Below, in pieces: positions 57,670 through 64,000 of a DNA stretch of 64,000 bases. Position numbers and translations under genes: made by a program. The first letter of the stretch is position 1. The number at the start of each line of letters is the position of its first letter. The stretch is from positions 186,001-250,000 of the forward strand of contig JBMNVN010000002.1 of NCBI GenBank assembly GCA_050946835.1, written 5' to 3'. The notes under the pieces are model-generated. The model worked only from the letters and a program-made list of their open reading frames with translations, ran no database searches and was not told the DNA's origin. Origin of the DNA: UBA1447 sp002329225 (lineage in GTDB: Bacteria; Bacillota; Clostridia; Oscillospirales; Acutalibacteraceae).

Positions 57670-58833
57670 ATGAACGAAGATCTTATTTTGAAAGCGACTG
57701 AAAAATTCAAGGAGCTTATTACAACTCAAAACGAGCGTGCATTAAAAATTAAAGAGCAGCATGATTTTACCGATTTTGCCGCCTTGGATACCATTGTAAT
57801 CGGAGTGTGCGGCGGTGACGGGATAGGCCCCTCAATTACCGCTGAAACAGCTCGCGTTCTAAGCCATTTACTTGATGATGAAGTGAAGAGCGGCAAAATC
57901 GTTTTTAAAAACATAGAAGGCCTCACTATAGAAAATCGGGTAGCCGCAAACAAAGCGATACCTGACGATGTCTTGGAAGAACTTAAAAAGTGCGACGTCA
58001 TTCTTAAAGGTCCTACAACCACACCTCAAGCCGGTGACCCGTGGCCGAATATTGAAAGTGCAAACGTTGCTATGCGTAAGGAGTTGGATCTCTTTGCCAA
58101 CATCAGGCCCGTCAAAGTACCTGAAGAAGGTATTGACTGGACTTTCTTCAGGGAGAACACGGAGGGCGCTTACGCCGTCGGCTCACAGGGTATACATGTT
58201 AGTGATGATCTGGCTGTCGATTTTGTTGTTACCACAACCGAAGGATCTGAAAGAATAGCCAGAATAGCATACGAATATGCCAGAAAAAACCGTAAAGAAA
58301 GAGTTTCCATCGTTACAAAGGCAAACGTAATCAAAACTACCGACGGTAAATTCTTAAAAATCTGTAAAGAGGTTGCGCAGGAATATCCCGAGATTATTAC
58401 AGACGAATGGTATATAGATATTTTGACCGCAAAGCTTATTGATGAAAAACGCCGCCGTGACTTCAGAGTCTTTGTTTTGCCGAACCTCTACGGAGATATT
58501 ATTACAGATGAAGCTGCTGAGTTTCAGGGCGGTGTAGGTACCGCGGGAAGCGCTAATGTTGGCAAAAAATATGCAATGTTTGAAGCAATTCACGGTTCAG
58601 CACCCCGGATGGTACGAGAGGGAAGGGCAAAATATGCCGACCCGTGCTCAATGCTTCGGGCCGGAGTTATGCTTCTTTCTCATATAGGGCGTCAAAACTT
58701 GGCGGATAAACTTGAGCATGCCCTGGATATATGCATGTATGAAGAAAAGAAATTAGTTATTACGGGACGTGCAGACGGATGTACCGGCAAAGAGTTTGGA
58801 GACTATGTGCTTAATACGGTAAGTAAACTCTGA
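57670..58833 (+). CDS. icd: Isocitrate/isopropylmalate family dehydrogenase, probably isocitrate dehydrogenase
   Basis: 387-residue decarboxylating beta-dehydrogenase. Features are GVCGGDGIGPSITAETARVL, ANIRPVKVPEEGIDWTFFRENTEGAYA with the family Arg and Glu, KANVIKTTDGKFLKI, the metal-binding Asp region GDIITDEAAEFQGGVGTAGSANVG and FEAIHGSAPRMV. The pairing with aconitase makes isocitrate the likely substrate; isopropylmalate or homoisocitrate are alternatives. With aconitase it forms the oxidative branch from citrate to 2-oxoglutarate, presumably for glutamate. GGGAGG precedes the ATG. Confidence 0.88.
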   Translation: MNEDLILKATEKFKELITTQNERALKIKEQHDFTDFAALDTIVIGVCGGDGIGPSITAETARVLSHLLDDEVKSGKIVFKNIEGLTIENRVAANKAIPDDVLEELKKCDVILKGPTTTPQAGDPWPNIESANVAMRKELDLFANIRPVKVPEEGIDWTFFRENTEGAYAVGSQGIHVSDDLAVDFVVTTTEGSERIARIAYEYARKNRKERVSIVTKANVIKTTDGKFLKICKEVAQEYPEIITDEWYIDILTAKLIDEKRRRDFRVFVLPNLYGDIITDEAAEFQGGVGTAGSANVGKKYAMFEAIHGSAPRMVREGRAKYADPCSMLRAGVMLLSHIGRQNLADKLEHALDICMYEEKKLVITGRADGCTGKEFGDYVLNTVSKL

Positions 58834-58871
58834 TTTGCAGCCTTGTTCGTGTTAATGCTTTGAGTTCTTTG

Positions 58872-59738
58872 TCACCACATTTCTTCCTGAAGTTCCTCGT
58901 ACATTAACATGTAACTTTCATATCTCGTTCTACCGATTTCGCCCTTTTCAACAGCCGGTGTTATAGCACAACCCTTATCTTTTAGATGCGCGCAACCGGT
59001 AAAACGGCAGTTGCCCAAATAAGGTTCAAATTCAGCAAATTGAAATTGCAGATTACTGCAGTCTAAATCCGAGTCTCTTATATCTATAGCTGCAAAACCC
59101 GGTGTGTCGGCAACATAACCTCCTGCAACGGAAAAGAATTCAACCTGCCTTGTTGTATGTCTCCCCCTGCCGAGTTTTTCACTGATTTGAGCAGTTTCAA
59201 GCCGGAGTTCGGGGGAGATATTATTTAACAAACTTGATTTACCGACACCCGTATTACCGGTAAAAACCGAAACTTTGTTGCTTAAAAGCTTTCGAAGTTC
59301 ACAAGCACCCCCACCGTCAACATTGTTAATACTAAATGTTTTATAACCCGCCTTTGAATAAACGGACTTAATCTCTTGCGGTGATGATAAATCGGTTTTT
59401 GTAATTGCAATAACTGCCTCTATTCCCTTAGATGACGCTAACGCAGTCATTTTATCAATAACATAATAGTTCGGCTTAGGTTCATCCGTGGACACTACTA
59501 TAATGAGCAAGTCTATATTCGCAACCGGAGGTCTTAGGAAGCTGTTTTTTCTCTCATGAATCTCCTCGATAACATTAGTGTCATCACCTTGAGCCCTGAC
59601 TGTTACTTTATCTCCGGGCAAAGGTGTTAGCCCTTGCTTTCTGAATAATCCTCTGGCACGGCACTCAATCACCTTATCGGCGGCCTCTACATAATAGAAG
59701 CCGCCGATTCCTTTTAATATTACTCCCTGATAAACCAT
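58872..59738 (-). CDS. rsgA: Ribosome small subunit-dependent GTPase RsgA
   Basis: Circularly permuted GTPase that checks 30S subunit maturation, 288 residues. Order: N-terminal OB fold (about 1-65, RKNSFLRPPVANID at its end), G4 ITKTDL, G1 GNTGVGKSSLLNN, G2/G3 region GRGRHTTRQVE and DTPGFAAID, then the C-terminal zinc domain with CRFTGCAHLKDKGCAI. AAAGGCGG lies before the ATG. It follows prkC by 21 bases, as in B. subtilis; the usual next gene rpe is not on this side, because icd converges here. Confidence 0.96.
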   Translation of the reverse strand: MVYQGVILKGIGGFYYVEAADKVIECRARGLFRKQGLTPLPGDKVTVRAQGDDTNVIEEIHERKNSFLRPPVANIDLLIIVVSTDEPKPNYYVIDKMTALASSKGIEAVIAITKTDLSSPQEIKSVYSKAGYKTFSINNVDGGGACELRKLLSNKVSVFTGNTGVGKSSLLNNISPELRLETAQISEKLGRGRHTTRQVEFFSVAGGYVADTPGFAAIDIRDSDLDCSNLQFQFAEFEPYLGNCRFTGCAHLKDKGCAITPAVEKGEIGRTRYESYMLMYEELQEEMW

Positions 59739-59759
59739 AGGTTATCCGCCTTTATCAAC

Positions 59760-61910
59760 TTACGTTTCCAACTCACCAACTGTGATTTTTATTAGGGTGT
59801 CTGTTTTATACGGGAAAATAGATTTATGTTCGGGCTCTTGAGATATAACAATTCCATCTTTGTCAGGGTCGTCAACGGGTATTTTGATAACCTCGACATT
59901 AAGAAACCCTTTGCTGTGAAGAGTTTCAATTGCCTCATCTTTCTGCATAGAAATCACATTCGGGAGAATAACATTCGATAAGGTAGAGTATTGTTTTTCA
60001 TCACTGATCTTGCCCGGGACAACGGTAAAGTCAATAGTACAGCTATAAATAAGTTGTGAATCTACAAACACCTTCAGATTTTTTCCACTGCCTTTACCGG
60101 TGATATCAAAAGAGTATTTTCCGCCGTCTAAAAGCACATCTTTTTCCAGTCTTATATCACTGTTTAAAGTTGCCATAAGTTTACCCTTTGTAGGCGACGG
60201 TTTGTTCGGTAACTTAACGGTAATTTTTACAGAAGACTCGGGGGCAATTCCGCTACTAATTGTTACAGTAACTTTATTACCTTTAGTTACTTTAAGTCCG
60301 GGATCGGGATACTGGCGGATAATCTTACCAGCGGGGACTATGCTGTCTTCCTGAGTAATTTTTTCATCTAAAGTAAGACCCACGGATTCCAACAATCTCT
60401 TTGCATTTTCAACATCCCAACCGGGCGTCACTAAGTCCGGTATTTCTACAAGGTTTTCATCGCTGGCATAGTAAACTATTACCGTTGAACCGGAGGGAGC
60501 CTGCTTACCCTGTTCAGGGGAAGAACGAAGAACTGTACCGAAGGCAACAGAAGTGTTAGGTTCAGCAATTTCACTTACGGCAAATCCTAAGTTTTCTAGG
60601 GTAATTTTTGCCTGGGCAAATTGCAGATTGTAAATATTCGGTATGGTTATCATCTTGCTGCCCACGGCAACAGTTAAGGTTATCTGCTGGTCTTTTCTTA
60701 TCTTCGTACCCTTGGGCGGTTCCTGTAAATAAACCTTTCCGGCATCAAATTGGTTGTTTTGAATTTCTTTTGCAACAATTATAAAATCCTTATAGGCAGG
60801 ATTACCTTTTATCTCACCGGAATAGTCTTTGCCTATAAAGTCGGGCACAACAACCTTCTCGCTATTAAATTTTTTCGAAGAAAGCGCAGTTATAATGAAT
60901 ATTAATACAGTTAAAACTGCTAAACCCGCAACAGCGCCGATGATAATTGAAGAAGCCTTACTTTTAGATTTGATTTGCGGCGAGCCGCTGCCGCTTTCTT
61001 GCGAAGTGCCTGTCACTACTTTTTTATAGTCCCTTGTAGGGGTATCATCTATAGAGTAACTGTGTTCAAATCTGATATCCGGATTTTTTTGAAAATTCTC
61101 AATATCCAAGAGCATTTCAGATGCGGACTGATACCTTGTAGAGGTATCTTTTCTCATAGCCTTGAGTACAATTTGTTCAAGGCCAACAGGGATAGTATTA
61201 TTAATCATTCTCGGCGGCTTGGGTTCATCTTGAGTTTGCATTATAGCCACAGACACCGGATTCTCCGAATGAAAAGGAACCTGCCCGGTCAGCATTTCAT
61301 AAAGAACAACGCCGACCGAATATAAATCGGCTTTCTCATCTATAATTTCGCCCTTAGCCTGCTCAGGGCTGATATAGTGCACTGAGCCTATTGCATTTTT
61401 ACCGATTGTATGTGCTTCATCCCTGCTGAATAACGCTATACCGAAATCCGCAACCTTTATACCGACAGTATTTGAAAGCATGATGTTTTGCGGCTTTATG
61501 TCACGGTGTACAATGCCCTTGTCATGGGCATGCTGTAATGCTTTCAATATCTGAGTCGTGAAGAGTACGGCTTCTTTCCAATTTACGGTTTTAACCTGCT
61601 CAATGTACTCTTTAAGTGTAATACCTTCGATGTACTCCATAACAATATACTGCAACTTTTCACCGTAATTTACATCATAAACTTTAACTATATTCGGATG
61701 CGAAAGCACCGCAATAGCTTTGGATTCATTTTTAAATCTTCGCCGAAAATCCTCATTAGCAATAAACTCTTCTTTTAGGATTTTTATGGCAACTACTCTG
61801 TCATCAATATTGTCATAGGCACGATACACATAGGCCATACCGCCTACACCCGTAAGCTCCTTAATCTCGTATCTGCCGTTGTCGAGAGTTCTCCCTGAAT
61901 AATTTACCAT
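59760..61910 (-). CDS. prkC: Ser/Thr protein kinase with PASTA domains
   Basis: Membrane kinase of 716 residues sensing muropeptides or lipid II. The cytoplasmic kinase domain has the Gly loop TGVGGMAYVY, Lys43, HRDIKPQNIM, VADFGIA and GSVHYISPEQAKG. A membrane helix (about 322-343) is followed by PASTA domains at 353-419, 420-486 and 487-555, a non-PASTA beta-rich segment (556-646) and a fourth PASTA (647-712). GGAGGGG precedes the ATG, which directly follows the prpC stop. Autophosphorylation on the activation loop with PrpC as antagonist is expected. Confidence 0.96.
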   Translation of the reverse strand: MVNYSGRTLDNGRYEIKELTGVGGMAYVYRAYDNIDDRVVAIKILKEEFIANEDFRRRFKNESKAIAVLSHPNIVKVYDVNYGEKLQYIVMEYIEGITLKEYIEQVKTVNWKEAVLFTTQILKALQHAHDKGIVHRDIKPQNIMLSNTVGIKVADFGIALFSRDEAHTIGKNAIGSVHYISPEQAKGEIIDEKADLYSVGVVLYEMLTGQVPFHSENPVSVAIMQTQDEPKPPRMINNTIPVGLEQIVLKAMRKDTSTRYQSASEMLLDIENFQKNPDIRFEHSYSIDDTPTRDYKKVVTGTSQESGSGSPQIKSKSKASSIIIGAVAGLAVLTVLIFIITALSSKKFNSEKVVVPDFIGKDYSGEIKGNPAYKDFIIVAKEIQNNQFDAGKVYLQEPPKGTKIRKDQQITLTVAVGSKMITIPNIYNLQFAQAKITLENLGFAVSEIAEPNTSVAFGTVLRSSPEQGKQAPSGSTVIVYYASDENLVEIPDLVTPGWDVENAKRLLESVGLTLDEKITQEDSIVPAGKIIRQYPDPGLKVTKGNKVTVTISSGIAPESSVKITVKLPNKPSPTKGKLMATLNSDIRLEKDVLLDGGKYSFDITGKGSGKNLKVFVDSQLIYSCTIDFTVVPGKISDEKQYSTLSNVILPNVISMQKDEAIETLHSKGFLNVEVIKIPVDDPDKDGIVISQEPEHKSIFPYKTDTLIKITVGELET

Positions 61911-62660
61911 TTATCTTTCCCCTCCGCCGTTCTTGTCCTGTAGGATTGCAACAACCGTAATATTGTCGCCTCCCCCATTTTCATTTGCTTTTGATACAAG
62001 TTTTTCAACCCATTCATCAGGTTCACCCGTACTGCAGAGATGAAGAATATCTTCCTCATCGGTAAAGTTTGTCAACCCGTCTGAACATAATATTAGAGTA
62101 TCGCCGGGATAAAAAGGTTCTTCCGTTCTGTCTGCATTAATTGATTTATCTACACCGAGAGCTTTTGTAATAATATTTTTCTGCGGGTGATTTGCTGCTT
62201 CAGCCGGTGATATTAAGCCTTTATCAATAAGTTCCTGTACAATTGAGTGATCCTTTGTCAGCAACCGTATCTTTCCGTCGGAAATAGAATACATTCTGCT
62301 GTCCCCTAAGTGAGCACAGAATACTTTATTGTCTTTAATCAGTGCAAGCACAACCGTTGTACCCATACCCTGTAAATTATTGTCCGATGCATAATCAAAT
62401 ACAGCGGAGTTTGCCCATTCGATAACGGAAAACAATAGTTTATGTATTGCCCTTGAAGACATTTCCTTGGAATAAAGCTTATTAATCCGCTCTAAAATTG
62501 TTTTAGAGGCAATTTGACTGGCTATTTCACCGCCGTTAGTTCCACCCATGCCGTCGCAAACTACCGCCCAGACAGCACCGCCGGGCAACTCTCCGGTTTC
62601 AAAGCAGTCTTCATTTACAGCTCTTACTTTTCCTTTGTCCGTTATTGCTCCTATCTTCAA
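61911..62660 (-). CDS. prpC: PP2C family protein phosphatase
   Basis: Mn-dependent Ser/Thr phosphatase, 249 residues, that reverses PrkC phosphorylation. PPM motifs are TDKGKVRAVNEDCFE, VVCDGMGGTNGGEIAS, AHLGDSRMYSI, LTKDHSIVQELIDKG, LCSDGLTNF and GGGDNITVVAIL, with all metal-binding Asp residues present. TTG 62660 is preferred (MKIGAITDKG, with GGCGGTG upstream); a GTG at 62675 would add five residues. It lies between rlmN and prkC, the standard Firmicute order. Confidence 0.95.
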   Translation of the reverse strand: MKIGAITDKGKVRAVNEDCFETGELPGGAVWAVVCDGMGGTNGGEIASQIASKTILERINKLYSKEMSSRAIHKLLFSVIEWANSAVFDYASDNNLQGMGTTVVLALIKDNKVFCAHLGDSRMYSISDGKIRLLTKDHSIVQELIDKGLISPAEAANHPQKNIITKALGVDKSINADRTEEPFYPGDTLILCSDGLTNFTDEEDILHLCSTGEPDEWVEKLVSKANENGGGDNITVVAILQDKNGGGER

Positions 62661-62690
62661 ACCTGCACCGCCCACAATAAAATATATTAT

Positions 62691-63725
62691 TCACTCAGCA
62701 CAAAATCTTCTGCGCAACTGACCGCAAGCCCCTTGAATATCCGCACCTAAAGTTCTTCTAACCGTCACAGAAATACCGGATGAATTTAAGATTTCAGCAA
62801 ATTGATTAATTCTCCCGGAATTACTCGGAAAATAATTACAATTATCCGATTCATTTATTGGGATTAAATTAACATGGGATAATATTCCTTTTAATTTTTG
62901 TGCCAAAAGCAAGGCAAACTCATCCGTATCATTTAAACCCGAAATCATAGCATACTCAAACGATATTCTTCTTCCGGTATTATTCACATAGTACTTACAG
63001 GCACGCAACAAGCGGTCTATCGGATATTTTCTGTTAATAGGCATAAGTTTTTTTCTCAAATTATCTTCCGGAGCGTGCAATGACACGGAAAGTGTCAGTT
63101 GCAGTTTTTCATCAGCTAAATCTCTAATTTGAGGAACCAAGCCGCATGTGGATAATGTAACATTACGCATACCGATGTTTAAACCTTCATCATTTGAAAC
63201 AAGCCTTAAGAAGCGTAAAACATTCTTATAATTGTCAAGAGGTTCACCCATACCCATCAAAACAACATTTGATACCCTGATGCCTGCTTCCTGTTCAACA
63301 GAGTGGATTTGCGAAAGCATCTCTGAAGCAAGAAGATTGCGCGAAAAACCTGAAGCACCGGTTGAGCAAAATATACAGCCCATCTTACAACCAATCTGAG
63401 TTGAAATGCAAAGCGAGAAACCGTGCTTATATTCCATCAAAACGGCTTCTACAAATTGTTCATCCTGCATTTTAAGCAGATATTTAGCCGTACCGTCTTT
63501 TTCGGATACACTCTTATGTATAACAGAACAAGTATAAATCGGATAGTTGTTTTCTAAGAAAGTCCTGAGCTCTTTAGGCAAATTGTGCATCTCGGAGTAA
63601 GATTGAGCACCGAGTTTATGGAGCCAGTTAAATAGTTGTTTTCCCCTGTATGCCGGCTGATTGGAGAATTTTAAAAGCTCCTCAACTTCTTCAATTGTTT
63701 TTGATTTGATATCAAATGCTTCCAA
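62691..63725 (-). CDS. rlmN: 23S rRNA A2503 / tRNA A37 C2-methyltransferase RlmN
   Basis: Radical SAM methyltransferase of 344 residues. CxxxCxxC is seen in STQIGCKMGCIFCSTGASGFSRNL; GMGEPLDNYKNVLRFL, LSVSLHAPEDNLRKKLMPINR and the C-terminal methyl-carrier Cys in DIQGACGQLRR follow. TTG 63725 has AAAGG 9 bases upstream; a longer frame starting at 63821 would lie inside rsmB. It overlaps the end of rsmB by 14 bases. A2503 methylation helps translation fidelity. Confidence 0.96.
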   Translation of the reverse strand: MEAFDIKSKTIEEVEELLKFSNQPAYRGKQLFNWLHKLGAQSYSEMHNLPKELRTFLENNYPIYTCSVIHKSVSEKDGTAKYLLKMQDEQFVEAVLMEYKHGFSLCISTQIGCKMGCIFCSTGASGFSRNLLASEMLSQIHSVEQEAGIRVSNVVLMGMGEPLDNYKNVLRFLRLVSNDEGLNIGMRNVTLSTCGLVPQIRDLADEKLQLTLSVSLHAPEDNLRKKLMPINRKYPIDRLLRACKYYVNNTGRRISFEYAMISGLNDTDEFALLLAQKLKGILSHVNLIPINESDNCNYFPSNSGRINQFAEILNSSGISVTVRRTLGADIQGACGQLRRRFCAE

Positions 63726-64000
63726 TTGCTTTTGCCTTTCGAAACAAAAAATAAAAGAAACCGTCAGAGTCATAATCCTGAGGAAAGATAGTTCGTCCGA
63801 ATCCGTTATCAAATGAATCAATTACCTGTTCGGAAAAAAGCGGATTTTCCTTTAAGAATCTTTTGCAGACCTCCTCATTTTCCTGCGGATTTAATGTGCA
63901 GGTAGAGTAAACTAAAAGGCCCGAATCGCTTACATAGTTAGAAGCATTCACTAAAATACGATACTGCAATTCAGGCAAATTGTCAACAGAATCGGCGGTT
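63712..64000 (-). CDS. rsmB: 16S rRNA (cytosine-5)-methyltransferase RsmB, C-terminal part
   Basis: Only the last about 95 codons are in the window; the gene continues past its right end. YRILVNASNYVSDSGLLVYSTCTLNPQENEEV holds the second catalytic Cys region (TCTLNPQENE) of the RsmB/NOL1/NOP2 family, and FPQDYDSDGFFYFLFRKA matches the C-terminus. The frame is open to the window edge. Its position before rlmN-prpC-prkC-rsgA agrees with the usual fmt-rsmB-rlmN order. Confidence 0.93.
   Translation of the reverse strand, partial: TADSVDNLPELQYRILVNASNYVSDSGLLVYSTCTLNPQENEEVCKRFLKENPLFSEQVIDSFDNGFGRTIFPQDYDSDGFFYFLFRKAKAIGSI

Noticed and set aside
1..64000. CRISPR arrays, insertion sequences, tRNA or rRNA genes, defence islands
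   Set aside because: None of these was recognised when reading the window; no regularly spaced repeats or transposase-like proteins were seen.

Overview
The window is a gene-dense stretch of a low-GC, Gram-positive chromosome, most likely an anaerobic member of class Clostridia (Oscillospiraceae/Ruminococcaceae-like; the family level is a guess). The evidence is a SCIFF precursor peptide with its radical SAM maturase, a pheS T-box leader, hprK and rapZ-whiA, rnj, PrkC/PrpC with rsgA, a PASTA kinase, and a type 1B dihydroorotate dehydrogenase (pyrK-pyrD). I see no prophage, insertion sequence, CRISPR array, rRNA or tRNA. About 50 protein genes are supported and most are housekeeping genes.

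Layout. 1-1022 (minus): 5' part of pheS with its T-box leader. 1051-14368 (plus): nnr, hprK, glk, murB, rapZ, whiA, dnaE, pfkA, pcrA (sugar-phosphate control, cell wall precursor, replication, glycolysis, repair). 14387-15580 (minus): rodA. 15692-19524 (plus): tsaE, tsaB, rpiB, upp, then scfA-scfB. 19559-31651 (minus): xerC-like recombinase, radA, ruvX, pyrD, pyrK, a degenerate carB-like gene, pyrF, pyrC, penicillin-binding protein; from the penicillin-binding protein promoter to radA this reads as one transcript. 31851-33702 (minus): ThuA-like and Gfo/Idh-like genes. 33770-38361 (minus): secG and a divergent parE-parC pair. 38530-45943 (minus): rnj-rplI-dnaB-tilS-hpt-ftsH. 46181-46630 (plus): rnhA. 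46710-49868 (minus): an orphan URO-D family protein, then rpsB-tsf-rhaM. 50040-55509 (minus): ftsK, a YgiQ-type radical SAM gene, a ComEC-like metallo-beta-lactamase and a DUF3006 gene. 55710-58833 (plus): aconitase and isocitrate dehydrogenase. 58872-64000 (minus): partial rsmB, rlmN, prpC, prkC, rsgA.

The observation I rate highest is the 935-residue protein between pyrF and pyrK. Its overall order is that of the large subunit of carbamoyl phosphate synthetase, but both ATP-grasp sites have lost their metal/ATP ligands, the second has lost about 65 residues, and the C-terminal allosteric (MGS) domain is kept. It is an unbroken frame, coupled to pyrK by a 4-base overlap, with no carA or pyrB next to it. 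It looks like a pseudoenzyme, possibly a nucleotide sensor in the pyrimidine pathway.

Other points of interest are a perfect palindrome filling the spacer of the parE promoter, a strong hairpin between the SCIFF peptide and its maturase, a rhamnose mutarotase gene where pyrH-frr normally follow rpsB-tsf, the absence of yvcK between rapZ and whiA, and a possible structured RNA between radA and xerC. Many genes appear to start with TTG or GTG; starts given here were chosen from Shine-Dalgarno position and family N-termini.
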